Shown in pieces: positions 13,170-25,092 of a stretch of 64,000 nt of DNA. The position numbers were made by a program, and so were the translations under genes. Source of the DNA: Blasia pusilla (Eukaryota > Marchantiophyta > Marchantiopsida > Blasiales). The first letter of the stretch is position 1; every line of letters begins with the position of its first letter. The notes under the pieces are model-generated. The model was given only the letters and a program-made list of their open reading frames with translations, did no database searches and was not told the DNA's origin. Where the stretch lies: assembly GCA_050084515.1 (NCBI GenBank), contig CM114275.1, positions 8,928,001 to 8,992,000 on the forward strand, given 5' to 3'.

Positions 13170-13350
13170 TCGCCCCCCTAGTTGGTGGTTAGGTCCTTCT
13201 AACTCCAAATAGCCATCTATCCCTACCTACCATGACGTACATCTCTCGGACGCTAAGAGCAAAAAGGCCGAGTGCTCATGTGGCTCCATCGTTAGTCGCC
13301 TTCTTGTCATCCACGTCACTGACACAAGCGGAAATCTAGAACTACCTACT

Positions 13351-13953
13351 CTATGTACATCTGGGACACATCCATCTTCCCTCACGAATCATAATAAGAG
13401 GTGTCGTCAGACATGCCATATGCCATCCTCTCGAACATCCATCATAGACTAGCATAGTGGCTCGACCACAGGCGAAACCACACAACATACATCGCAAGCT
13501 TGCAAGAACTAGTGCTAAGCTCAGATCAACTGTATCGTCAATGTTAGGAAGATGATATGGCGCATAGTTACGCACATGATCCTTCCAAATCATACCATCG
13601 TGTCCCTCCAATAAGAGAACACCAGATGGCAAAACCTCACCCACTCTCAAGATAGTGCGCTTTACAGTCACATGCAACGTTGTGGATGCCATTTGCTGCA
13701 AGAAGACATATCTCCGTGATGAAACCTCCGAATAGTAGGTCGATAACCACCTCCCCGAATAATTGCATACGTCAACGTATCCCGATGTTGGCAATCGCCA
13801 AGTTCTCAAACGCGTGGGCATCACTCTCTGAAATAACTCAACCCTTTGCGAACATGCTCGCATCCATACATCAGGGTCATCAAGGTTCAACCCCTCACCA
13901 ACATCTCGACGAATGGCTGTAGGTAAATCTGGCTCTCGGCCATAAAGTAGCAC
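13351..13953 (-). pseudogene. Element L integrase C-terminus fused to PHD finger
   Basis: A 200-codon frame. Residues 1-~60 are the end of the integrase catalytic region (LLYGREPDLPTAIRRDVGEG), then come the SH3-like C-terminal domain and the linker ILRVGEVLPSGVLLLEGHDG. The last ~50 residues form a PHD finger: C-x2-C (CMLC), then YDGC where the inner copy has CDRC, H-x2-C (HMAC) and the closing WMCPRC, directly before the stop. The third zinc-binding Cys is Tyr here, so zinc binding is probably damaged. PHD fingers read histone H3 tails; the place after the integrase is where chromoviruses carry a chromodomain. Confidence 0.85.
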
Positions 13954-14019
13954 GTACGGTGAGAAAGACCCTAAGGATGTCTACCTGCTGAATTTGTATC
14001 CCATCGCCAACCACGGCAA

Positions 14020-14911
14020 CTAGAGTTCCCAATCTCCAAGGTGAACTCTCTGCAAGCCATACTTGCGTAATCCTCTCTTCATCGTCTGCACAACCCTCTC
14101 CGCTAGTCCATCCGCCTTAGGATGATCTCGCAAAGTGCTGCGGTGGTCAATCAGCGCCTGATCACACAAGGCCTGAAACTCCCCACGAAACTCCATACCT
14201 TGGTCTGTCAACACCTCAGCAAGTGCATCGTAATGACTTAGCACTCAATCTAGGAAGGCATACGCTACTCCCTCACTCGCTTTGTCAGGAAATGCAACCA
14301 ACTATATCCACTTTGAGAAGTGCCCGATCATCATAAACACGTAACGACTATGGCGCTCCATCAAAGGTAAAGGTTCTGCAAAATCCAAACTCCATCTATA
14401 ACCTAAACCCATGATGGGAAGTGGATGCAACTGTGGAGTTGGAGCATTGAACAATGCCGGGACTAGATCACAAACCATGCACCTAGCAACAAACTATAGA
14501 ACGTCAATCTGCATACCTCGCCACCACTTTGCATACCTCGCAAACTGTACGTCCCTTTCAATCCAAAATGATCCAATTCCTCGTGGGATGACGCACCAAA
14601 CACGCTCTCTATAAAGAATGAGGCACTACACGTACTCTACCATCCTCCAACACTCGCAATACATGTGTTCCCTGTCACCGGAACTGTCTAGCTCGCTGTA
14701 GGATCCGATCCCGCTCTCTAGCAACCATTGTGCTCGCGACGTTGCCAGTACGTAGGTATTCCAAGACAACTCCATCTTCGTGAATATCTCGGCCACCTGT
14801 CGTCTCCTCACCAGCCTCTGGATCTAAGGACTCTCCATGAGACCTCGCCATCGAAATCTCTGGATCTGGCTCTCCATAGCCAACAAGCCCAAATAGGCTC
14901 ACGTGTGCCAT
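14020..14911 (-). pseudogene. Element L integrase core and zinc-binding region, broken
   Basis: 14244-14020 reads the second half of the DDE core: LTDQGMEFRGEF (second Asp) and DHPKADGLAERVV (Glu). The upstream part (14911-14245) is in several frames with stops. It inserts element DNA into the genome in intact relatives. Confidence 0.8.
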
Positions 14912-14999
14912 CTTGGCACCAACTCCTCATCACTCTCTCCATGCCAATGAGCTCCAATCGCATCTCGTTGACTCGGGCATGGGTTACGGCTCAAACTAT

Positions 15000-16606
15000 C
15001 AGCATCTTGGTTGAGCATCCCAGGTCTATGCATTAGCTAGAAGTCATACTCCTGCAACAAAAGAGCCCACCTCACAAGCTTCCCTGTAAGCTTTTCGGAC
15101 TACATCAACCACTTAAGTGGATGATGATCAATAATGATGGTAAAGGGGTTTTTGAACAGATAACACCTAAAATGTGCGACAGCCCACACCGCAGCCAAGC
15201 ACTCACCCTCATATGAGCTATACTTTGCCTCTGCAGCGTTGTTCGAGCGATTAGCGTAAGCCACCATGAAATCTCTACCCTCATCATCATATTGGATGAG
15301 CACTGCTCCAAGTCCCAACATGCTCCAATCTGTGTACAACTAGAATGGACGCCCCCTGATCGGTCTCCTCAATATGGGTGCGAACGTCAACCTGTCCTAG
15401 AGCAGTTGAAAGGTTTTCTCTTGCTCATCCCCCCAGTGCCACTCATGATCCACCTTGGTCAGCAAGGTCAATGTCTTTGCAATCGAAGTGAAATCCTTGA
15501 CGTACCGTCGATTAAAGTTTGCTAATCCCATGAATGCACGAACACGGCTCACATCTATAGGGCGTGGAATGGGTGAAATAGCCTCTACCTTTTTCTGCTG
15601 CACACCAAGGCCACCTGGGTATATCATATGACCCAAGTACTCAATCTGGTTGTAGAAGAACTTGCACTTGCTTGGATGTAGCTTCAGCCTATGTTACTGC
15701 AATTGTCAGAACACCTTCTCTAGATGTCGCTCATGCTCCTCAACTGTGGAGCTAAAGACTATAATGTCATCAATATAACACCTAGCAAAATCCAGACCTG
15801 CCAAGATCCTATCCATGATCCTCTAAAACTCAGCCGGAGCATTCTTTAACCCAAATGGTAAGAACCGCCACTGGTACAAACAATCCTTCCCGTGAGGATT
15901 GATGCCCCAAAATGCCGTCTTTTGCCTATCCTCCAATCTAATAGGAAGCTGATGGTATCCGACTTGAAGATCTGGCAAACTGAAGACCTTTGCATGCCCA
16001 ATAGCATCAAACATCTCCTCAGGCATGGGCATGGCATACCTATCGGACTTCGTCTGCCGATTGATAGGTTGGTAATCTCCACATATCCGCATGTCCGTCT
16101 AGTTGCCATGAACATCCTTCTTAGTAGGCATGACAGTGGCAGATGCATTCTCTCCATGCAACATCTCCACTTATCCTGCTCCAACCAAGTCCTAGCTGCT
16201 ACTTTGAATCAGATCCCTCTCCATGTCACTATGCTTGCAGGGTCGTCAGAAGATCGGCTTGTCACTCGACAACTCAATGCGGATGCCTAGACCCTTCAAT
16301 GTACCCAAATCATGCATACTAAATGCAAAAAAACTCCTATAACTCCTAAGGAACTGATGAATCCGGTGCTGCTCTCCTCCTGTCAACTTAGGGCTCATAT
16401 CTGGCTCCCAAGTCTCCATCATAAGACTCTCCGGCGCGAATGTCGGTGGTTGCTATGGTGCAACCTTGTCTTGGACACCAGAACTTGAGTGCTCTCTTGC
16501 CGCCAATTCTAAAATCGGATCTCCTCCACGTGTAGTACCCGAGACTACGCTTGATGTTAGGGCTATCATCTCCCTGCATACCTACAACACATCCCAAGAA
16601 GTCCAA
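15000..16606 (-). pseudogene. Element L reverse transcriptase and RNase H, broken
   Basis: 16092-15823 reads the RT palm (RICGDYQPINRQTKSDRYAM, FGLKNAPAEF). The catalytic YIDD region follows near 15780, but its frame is interrupted. 15636-15397 is the RT connection (RVRAFMGLANFNRRYVKDFT) and 15339-15100 is RNase H (AEAKYSSYEGECLAAVWAVA, IIDHHPLKWLM). The motifs are of the Ty3/gypsy type. Several stops and frame changes make it inactive. Confidence 0.88.
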
Positions 16607-16790
16607 GGGTGTCTCTCTAGATCACCCCTGGTGTGTCGATCTCCTCGGGTCTCGCTCCCAACCACTGCCTCAACCGTCTCGGTAGGCATGGGGCTCACCA
16701 ATGCAACAACTGTAATTTGTCACAACCTCAAATAACGCTACTTAACTACTTCTAAGCGACAATCCATGTCAAGCAGTTCAGGTCCATGGC

Positions 16791-18021
16791 TTAACCCAAG
16801 ACATGACGTTGTGATGCCTCTGATAGTGACGGTACTGCCGTCATCCTTGTGGGGAATCCCATCGCTTGCTCGCGCTCATTGGCGTTGGGCTCCACCAACC
16901 GATGTACCTGGTCATCCCAAACCAAGCCAAGCTCGGCCTCCTTGAATGCATAGGAAGCGGAAAAACTCACCAATGTGAGAAAGGTTGCTCGTGGCATGCC
17001 AATCGTATTGACCACATTCAATGGCGATCGATCATCGCGCCTCACTGCCTGTGATCAATGATCTGGATCTAGAATAGAATCCACCAACAAATCAGAGGGG
17101 CGCTCCACTCTCGCATACCCCTCCGCAAAACCTCATGTGGCACCAAGTTGATCCACCAAAAATGCGGGCGATGTGCTCGTAAACCTACACTCGTCGCATC
17201 CAACAACACTGCCGCGCCGATCCATGTGCGCACCTTATATGTACTCGTCACCATGCGGGACCTTGAATCGCCCAAAATCGGCACATTCTCCAGAATGTAT
17301 GATGGAGAGCAAGACTAATGCTCATGTAAATATCGCAAGATCCGCATCACCTCCCAAAACAACCTGGACCGAGTGTCAACTAACCCACTACCTCGTCCAG
17401 CACTCCATTGGTCCTGACACGGCCAACCAGCAATGACCAAGTCTATGGTCCTATCCGCTCCAAGTCTTGTACCCCCAACAATGAAATATCCCTCGGTAGG
17501 GAATTCTTGTATCCTTGGACAGCGGACGCAAACAACAAGTCGGGAAACCGAAGGCGTTACTGCGCCACATGGTGAAGTGAAGCGCGCCTCTCAACATCAT
17601 CAATCTCCACATACAGGTACTGCTGCATGGGTACTCCAGCCGGAAAAATAGCAGCTAAACCAGTGCTTATCCCCCCAAAGAGATCTAGCACGCGAATACC
17701 CTCCTTTTGAATGCACCACACAATCAGGTTGATGTCCAAAGGGATCATAGAAGCACTCATGGCTACCTCAGGTTCCTCTGACCCATCACGCTCTAGTGCA
17801 AATGTCTCGCTCCACACGATCTGCATATGCTCAAGGGCTAAGCGTTGAAGCTCCTCAGTCAAGCCCCAAAGCGGCACCTCTCCTCCACGGAATGATGCAG
17901 CTACCATGACACTCCTCTCCATAGAAATATCAAGAAGGAGAGTGTCCTTTGCATGGAAATTTCCCTCAATCAAATCACTAGGCCAAGTGATGGCACTGCT
18001 AAATGCTGCTAAGGTCGCCAT
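16791..18021 (-). pseudogene. Element L cytosine-C5 DNA methyltransferase domain
   Basis: C5 methyltransferase between protease and RT. Motif I LDLFGGISTGLAA (SAM site) and the acidic motif II VEIDD lie in 18021-17557. After a stop and a one-base frameshift near 17445 come motif IV VIAGWPCQ (catalytic Cys, about 17425-17405), SGLVDTRSRLFWE, motif VI YILENVP and motif VIII VGLRAHRPHFWW (17420-17069). 17045-16791 gives the C-terminal motifs IX/X (FLTLVSFSASYAF, EPNANEREQAMGFP). The family transfers a methyl group from S-adenosylmethionine to C5 of cytosine. Spacing and the EPN-ERE-GFP end recall DNMT3/DRM enzymes, though their motif IV is PCN rather than PCQ. One in-frame TAG (17317-17315) replaces a CAG kept in element O. 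This copy is dead, but the motif set is nearly complete. Confidence 0.88.
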
Positions 18022-18458
18022 CTCTCTGGCCGTCGCTCGATCACTCCACCCGTGAATCTAACGGGTAATGAAAAAATTCGTGCATCACCGGACTGCCATC
18101 CTCGTCTGTAGGATGCTAACTCCTCACTGTAATCCAAAGAAAACCCCATCGGGCACAATACTACTCCACCAACCAAGACGTCGTAGGACTCTACATCGGT
18201 CACTATCGCCTTGGCTCGCACCACCGACTCATTTATAGGATATCTTGGGAAAATCCTCACCACGACCTCTTGTTGGGTGATATATTGTATGGTAATCACT
18301 CCACCCAAGGATGTCTTTATCCTCAATGGAAAACGCTCCACATCGGCCCTCGTCAGGCCCAAACCTCTGAATGCCGCTTTCCCCAACATTGGGGGTTGCG
18401 CTCCTGAATCCAACAAGATGCGCTGCGGACTAAAAGCTCTACCTGATGGACTCACCAA
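18009..18458 (-). pseudogene. Element L retropepsin-like protease
   Basis: Frame of about 149 codons with ILLDSGAQPPMLGK (the Asp-Ser-Gly active-site loop of an aspartic protease) and, about 90 residues later, SYDVLVGGVVL, in the position of the second conserved loop. It processes the Gag-Pol polyprotein in relatives. It runs into the methyltransferase; in element I the two are in one frame, so the methyltransferase was made as part of the polyprotein. Confidence 0.82.
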
Positions 18459-18606
18459 CTAGAAGACCTCTCCCTAGTTTCCAGCAACACAACACCAGGA
18501 AAAGCCATGGCACGCTCTACCGCGGGTCTAGCGAGCATCTCCGCCATCCTAGCAACCGCAGTCTGCCATGAATATGATGTGGACGGCCCAAGCATCGGCT
18601 CCGCCT

Positions 18607-19270
18607 GTTGAAGAATGAGTGATTATTCAAGAGTGGCTTAGAAATCTACCATTTGTGCCCAAGAGATAAGCCATGATTCCTTTTTCAAATTCCTATAAAC
18701 TGACTTTTTGTCAATGTCTATGATATTGGAATCAATACCAATAAGAGAGAAGGAAAATAAGAATAAGAATCATATTTTTAATCCACAAGAAGCATATCTG
18801 ACCATATGTGTGACCTTGACATTGCATCCCATAGGCACCCTCACATCCAAATTTCAAAAAAAAATAATTCAGAGTTCCCATAGAGACTTTTCTTTTCAAT
18901 AAAGGCTTGCTAGAGGATTTTTGTCCAAATTCTTAACACGAAGGCATCGTCAAGTTAAACTGTTGTGAAAGGCACACAAGGCGTACTCTCTCTTGAAAAT
19001 GGGTCATTTGTGCCCTACGTAAGGGATATCATTGCCCCAAAGGGAGACTTGAGGCAAGGATCTCTTTGAGAGGACCTTATTACGGCCCCTATAATAAGGC
19101 GACCCAGACGGCAAAGCTTGCAGAATGCAAGATATTTTGCAGGTTTTCAACCATCGATATGAATTTTTTAACGGTTGGATGTATCCATCTTATTAGAGTT
19201 AATGCTCTCATTAGTTTCACTCCCTATGGCCGTGTTACTCGGAAGTTCCTAATACAAACCTCATTTAACC
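18607..19270. other. Intergenic, nothing recognised
   Basis: Similarity to element L stops at about 18606. No frame or repeat was recognised here. Confidence 0.4.
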
Positions 19271-19279
19271 TAGTCAAAG

Positions 19280-20290
19280 CAAAAGTTAAATGAGGTTAGG
19301 AAAAATCTCAAAGTAGAATGGAGTCTATCCTTAGCATTTGGAACTATCATTGATCAACTAAGTAGTATTTGAATACTCATAGATGATGATGAAATCCTTA
19401 TGATCACACTCTTTGGATTAGGAAAAGAGTAAAAGACTTTTGCAACATCCATATCTATTACGGGTCTAGTTAGGGATACATTATTGATATTTCAAGAATT
19501 AATTCCATTTCTCATCAACAAAGAGATGTGAATAGAGCCTAGTGTTTCTTCTACTAGTTTCTAAGAACATGCATATTATGTAGGAAGAGGTAGTGGTAGA
19601 AAATTTGGTCATGGGAATTCGAACCATAATCATAGCAAAAAATCTGGGTGCGAAAGACAAGGTTAAAAGAATGACTAGTTATATTAGCTGCAACAACAAT
19701 AGTATTATCAAAAAAACATTTTGTCAAAGAAAGGGAAACTTTAGAGATAGAGAAAATGCCCACAATTTAAGGTTCTCGATCAACTAGATCTTGTAACTAC
19801 TATGATACTAAATGTCATTAAACTAGGGACTACTTCAAGGAGCTAAACAACATTAGATTTAGAGTTATTGGACATTAAAAATATGTGGAGGAATACCAAA
19901 ATGATGAGAAAATGTTAACCATGAAACATATCATGGAGTTAAAAAGCCCATGTAGGTAACAAGCATAAAGATTGGTACATCAAGGAGCATCAAATCGTGT
20001 AATTGCTCACAAAGTCTGGTTCATTGTCATGGAGCTATTCAAGAGTCTAGAAATTTTGGCCATAGGAGATGATGTAAAATTGAATTATTCAGGTAGGAAG
20101 AACCCCTATCACTCTTCCATCCTCAAGCAGCAAGGTTTTGGAAGATGTTCTATACATACAAAAACTAACAAGGAATATAATCTTTGCAAGACAAATGATC
20201 AAATAGAATTATAAAGTCAGATTTAATAAACCAAGTAGATACTTAGCATAAGAAGATATGACACATCAAGTATAAAAAAATTTCAAGTTT
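19280..20290 (+). mobile_element. Ty1/copia relic, gag to protease
   Basis: Heavily mutated plus-strand copia fragment read in shifting frames. A gag segment near 19380-19520 resembles the LFGLGKEYKTF type of UBN2 domain, followed by a Gly/Arg-rich part (RGRGSGRKFGHGN, about 19585) and a broken zinc knuckle (CNYYDTKCH, about 19790). Near 19970-20210 it reads DWYIKEHQIV and VLEDVLYIQKLTRNI, the remains of the copia protease and pre-integrase signatures (WY-DSGAS; VLYIPKLTRNL). No LTR was identified. Confidence 0.65.
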
Positions 20291-22115
20291 TCCAAACCCC
20301 TAATATGATGATAAGATTACCATCTCTTGTTCCTAAATGAGACTTCTACGAATTTTCTTAAATCGTTGTATAGCATTGGCTTATCTTACTAGTATCATAA
20401 ATGGCATGATCATTAGATGAAAGAATCTAAGGGGTAGAATTTTTATTCCAGGCATTCCAATCACTACATCACGATTACAACTCCTTATTTTTTTCGTGAC
20501 AATGAACACATCTCAAGATAAAACACCAAAAAGATTGTCATATATTTACCAATACTTGTCTTCTTTTATGACAATTTATACATTATATTATCTAAGTTAG
20601 ATGCTAGAAGTTCCACTTCTGTAATATTTGGAGGTGATAAATATCTTTGGAATGAAGGTGTCTACACCTTATGAGCAAAAGTTTTATCTTTGAGTTTTAT
20701 TTCAAAAAAATTCATAGAACCATGATTCAATTATTTTCATTTTTCAGGGAAAAAGTACTTTTAAAATAAATGTAAATAATCTTTAATTTTCATTTTACGA
20801 ACTTATAATTTGAAATTCTTGTAATTTTTTGGTCATGAGATGCACTTGGGTGAATGGATGGAAGTGGAAAAACCAAATATATGGAGAATATAATGCAAAA
20901 TAATTACAAAATCATTCAATTTCTAGAGTTGGACATCCAAAAATTTGAAGGAAAATTGTGAAGAAAATTTTCAGCTTAAAAATTAATAATAATAAGGAAA
21001 ATATTACTTCACTCTTAAGAAAATTCATATCTTTGACCTTAATAATTTGGGAAAAAAAAATTATCACTTTTTTTTCGCGAGCCCCATCCCTCGATTTAGA
21101 TGAAATAAAATCACTCAATTTCATCCAATATCTTTTTCCAAAATATAATTTAGTTTTGCTCCCAGCCAAGCTTGAGAATTAAAAATAATTCCAAAAAATA
21201 AAATTCATCCTTTTGAAGAATAATTAATTTTCCAGAATTCTCATATTATCCTCTCTCCTTTCTTCCAAAATAACACATAATTTCTGCTCCAAACTAAACT
21301 TGAAAATTAAAATTTTAAACGTTTATTTGCCTAAAATTTGAAAAAAAAACTTTATTTTTTCCTATGTATTCATGAGGGATACTAAGGAATATTTCATGAT
21401 GATTGAGAAATATTTTAAATCAAATTTTAAAAGAATGAAAATTTGGGAAAATTATTAAAACCTATTTCCCATTATTTTTAATTACTGGAAAGCGAAATTT
21501 AACAAAAATCCAAGGGACCCAGAAACCTTTGCGCTAGGATTTTTGATTATTTTAATCTCATAAAATTTAACATCAAATTAAATTAAATTTAAAGCTAGAA
21601 TCATAAGGTTGAAACCCTTCCATGAAAGCTACCTAAGAAAACTTCCCAAGTGGATTAGGATGACCTTTAAATTGAGGTAAGGGTAGAATCCCCAACGGAT
21701 GCACTACTTGCTTCGACCAAAAATGTCCCTCACAATCTGCCTAGCAAACCGCACCAAATGGCTCTAGAATACACTTGTATATAGGGTAGGGTGCGATATG
21801 AGGTTTAATATGTATTATTTCCCATGATTAGTTTCAATATTTTTAAATATAATTTAAAAACTTGAAATTTTGCAAAATGAATAGGCACCTTTTGCAACAA
21901 TATAGATTTTCCATCCATCCATCCAAAAATAATCAATTTGTCTTATGACAAGGCTATGAATGCCATCCCTATACTTCTATGTTTCAACAAAAATATTTTT
22001 GAAGAAATCTAGAACAGCTAGAAAAAATTTCACACCTCATATAAATAGATTATTATATAGAATGACAACTAAAAACACTATATACCTCATATAAATAGAT
22101 TATTATATAGAAAGA
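20291..22115. other. AT-rich intergenic DNA
   Basis: Long A/T runs and no supportable gene. A 30-base block (cacctcatataaatagatta and onward) is repeated at about 22033 and 22085. Confidence 0.5.
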
Positions 22116-22287
22116 CTAGTGGGTAAGGTGTGCCATGGAGGGGAGTGAAAGAATTAATCATGTTTACATAATTTTTTTTTCTTATTTCCTGTGAAAAGAA
22201 AATTAATTTTTATGTCTGATTGTCGCATTTCAAATAAAAAGGTGTTTGAAAATCAAGAAAGCACTCTTCTATAATATAGATAGATGA
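22116..22287 (-). mobile_element. Helitron-like short element, diverged
   Basis: It has CTAG with 'gtaaggtgtgcc' at one border and 'ataatatagatagatga' at the other, the same ends as the 9102 and 56646 copies. It is shorter and poorly conserved inside. Confidence 0.35.
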
Positions 22288-22649
22288 TTATACAGAAAGA
22301 TTAATTGCTTAGACCCTATACATCTATTACAATCGGTCATGGCATCTAGTCTAAGCCATCCAAGCAATGGCCAGAGGGTCGAATCATTAACTAAAGAACA
22401 CTAGTTCCAACCAATGTCCGGGGAGAACCGGGGTTACGTGTTGACCTAGCCGGTAGAAATTTAGAATTTCCGATTCACTTTGCAATTGAACGGCCAAAAA
22501 CCGGCAGAATAGAGGGGTCCTCCTTTGTATTTGTATATCTTTGGCCGGCCGGATTCAAGAAAATATCCAAAATAACCGTTCTCGTCCATAAAGACCGGAA
22601 ATGTACCGGTTCTCGCCAAAAAACTACCCGGACCCTGATTCCAACGACT

Positions 22650-23035
22650 CAATTTGCGGATCCCCTCTAAGTCGAGGGTAAGGGGAGATGAACCTCCAAT
22701 ACATATGCATGATGGAAAACCCATAAAAAACAAAAAAGGGGACTCAAAAAGTAAGGACTAATAACACTAGTTTCGTTGACCGAAAGTTCCCATACAATTA
22801 ACGTTTACAACGACTCGATTGATGAAAGACGGGAACACGGGGAAAGATGAACCTCAATAAATGATGAAAACCCATGGAAAACAAAAGAGGGGCTCCAAAG
22901 TAAGAAACGCCAAATCATGCTCGTGTTACCTTCTTCCACTTCCCAAAGAAAGGCGAGATGCACTTCGATAAAAACGAGTGATGGAAAACCCATCGGAAGT
23001 ACAAAAGAGGGGGACTCAAAGAGTCAAAACCTGAA
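22650..23035. repeat. Three degenerate tandem units
   Basis: The block 'gatgaacct...gatg(g)aaaacccat...acaaaagaggggactcaaa' occurs near 22685, 22845 and 22960, at irregular spacing of roughly 120-160 bases. Frames over it are not conserved between units. Confidence 0.5.
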
Positions 23036-25092
23036 GGCCACAACACGACCAGAAAAGGAAGAAGGGGGCATTCATCCAAAGGCAAAGGCAATGCTCATCC
23101 TCTCCCGTCCGCTCCGTCTCGCAGTGTACGGAGCTATGTGTCCGTGATTACGCGCTACGGGACGGCGAAGAGCTTGCCACTTGCGTGCTCCGTCCCTTTG
23201 CTTTTGCGCTGAGCTGCCACGGTCAGCACAGCACAAGAGGTCGCTGACGCGGCGACGCACGTCTTTGTCGCTGGCTTTCCGGGGCGTGTCGGGACTCCAG
23301 AAGTGTTCGCTGCCACGTGGAAATGAGGCGTTGCGTCCGAGGGGGTAACAGCCGGAAAGAAGCAGAAAAAGAGGAGAGGAAAACCCGTTAAAGGGCAAAC
23401 GTGAGGAAGGGACAACGAAGAATCCCACATATCGGTTGATTTGTCGGTGAGTTTCCTCGTGGGTATGGCTATCCATTTTGATATCGATCGTGTCGATGCT
23501 AGCCTGAACCGAATTCTATCCTTCCGCGACGGTAGCTTGCACTCAGTGTCGCTTGGAGCCGAGCGAAGTGGATGACTGCTGTGGAGCGGAGATGGGCCGA
23601 GGATTCAACGCCCCCATTTGCGGGACCAGGTCAAACTCAGTGCGGAGTGCTCCACGGGTACGATAGCGAGTGACGAAATCTCCACCACACCATCCGGAGG
23701 ACGAGGTCAGTTGACCATCGAGTTGATGGCTGCAGAGGCGGAGGGAAACCACCGGCAGTTGGGGATGCGTCCAGGGGCTGGTAGCCTGGTACAGATGCAG
23801 TTCATTCTCCGACTAATCGGCGATCTTCGAGATTGGTGGCAACTTTTTCTCGCTTCCGGACAATTCTATATCTCGACTTCCTTTAAAGGTTTCTTGATTG
23901 TGCCGACACCATGGTTCGAAGACGCCGAACTACACAACGTTTTCATGACACGCTTCACAACCGTCTAGGTTCGGAATCACTTTGGAGGCTCCAACGACGG
24001 AGAAGGCCATACCAGGTCTCGGCAGTAGAAATTCATGCACGTCAAGAGTGTGTAGGAGAATGAAGCAAGTCCACGTAACGTGGTCGGATCGTCATCTCGG
24101 TCTCGCATACCAACCGGCGCTAGCATGAACCGATCGATTCCCAATCCTGCGCTACTGACCAAGGAGCTGCGAGTTGTTCCAACTTCCAAAGCTTCGCACG
24201 TGGAATCATAGAAACGTGCCATGAGAATTTTTATTGACTCCCAACAATTAACCAGCCAGACGAATGATGTCATCCTGTGCGGCGCCTCTAAAGCGACCCG
24301 ACGATTTGAGCCAACGGGAGGTTGGCAATTAGCTTCAATGAACAAGAGTAGAACAGAACGGCAGTGTGTGGAAATGTCGGAAGAAACGGGAAGTGCAGGA
24401 AAACTAATTTAACGACTTACCATGGAAATTACAACACCAGTCAACGACCAGTGGAACAAATCATCGACCTTCCCGGTCGTAAATGATAGAAATGTTGTAC
24501 GTCAATTCGAAGCTGGAACTAATTTGGTGTAGGTCAAGAGTCCTCCCCAATCAAGACCCACACACACTGCAGATTACGGCTTACGCACAAATCCTTCTAT
24601 ACAATCCGTAAGAATGTGCGGGCTTTGAGAATCCCTAATTCGAAACCGAACCACTCGTGAAAATGGCTGGAATTGTGGCTAGCTGGAAGAATGGTCGTGC
24701 TGAACGTGACCGCGGGTCATACTACCTGAAGTGGAACGGTAGACTTGGGGGCTGAGAAGCTACGGCAGCAACTCGATTTCCAATAACTGTCGGAGAAAAC
24801 TTGCACCTGCGATTAGACATACAAATCTCTCAAGTCTCCTAAGCGGATATAATGTCCCCAAAGATCCTGGTGAGGGAATCAAGCCTCGAATCCAAGGGAC
24901 AGGAAAATCTCCACTATTACCACTAATAACTCATACCTATAATTACAATGGTGTAGGTACCTGCTAACAATGTAGATTACAAGATTCTATAGCTGATCTT
25001 CGACCACCTACACAATCTTTAGCATGTCCGACTGAAAGTAGCCACGAAGAACTGAATGAAGGCAATTTCAACGATGTGGTTGTCGTTACAGA
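23036..25092. other. GC-richer stretch 3' of the U-box gene, no gene recognised
   Basis: From 23036 to about 24410 the base composition is clearly less AT-rich than its surroundings. Open frames of 90-134 codons occur on both strands, for example 23476-23072 (-) and 23618-23968 (+), but none shows a family motif or splice-supported extension. 24410-25092 probably includes the 3' UTR of the U-box gene. Confidence 0.4.

Larger units (their letters stand above)
12388..18606 (-). mobile_element. Element L: 5'-truncated Ty3/gypsy-like element with methyltransferase and PHD finger
   Basis: Minus-strand copy holding, in element order, protease (18458-18009), C5 DNA methyltransferase (18021-16791), RT (16606-15640), RNase H (15636-15000), integrase (14911-13560), PHD finger (13500-13351), then B1 (13169-13041), A2 (13040-12521) and B2 (12520-12388). 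Similarity to the other copies stops at about 18606, upstream of the protease, so A1, leader and gag are missing. Frames are broken by stops and frameshifts throughout. It keeps the most complete methyltransferase in the window. The left border, at the end of B2, is diverged, so no target duplication could be checked. Confidence 0.88.

Noticed and set aside
23618-23968. 116-codon plus-strand frame
   Set aside because: No domain, no start context or splice support, and competing frames on the other strand.
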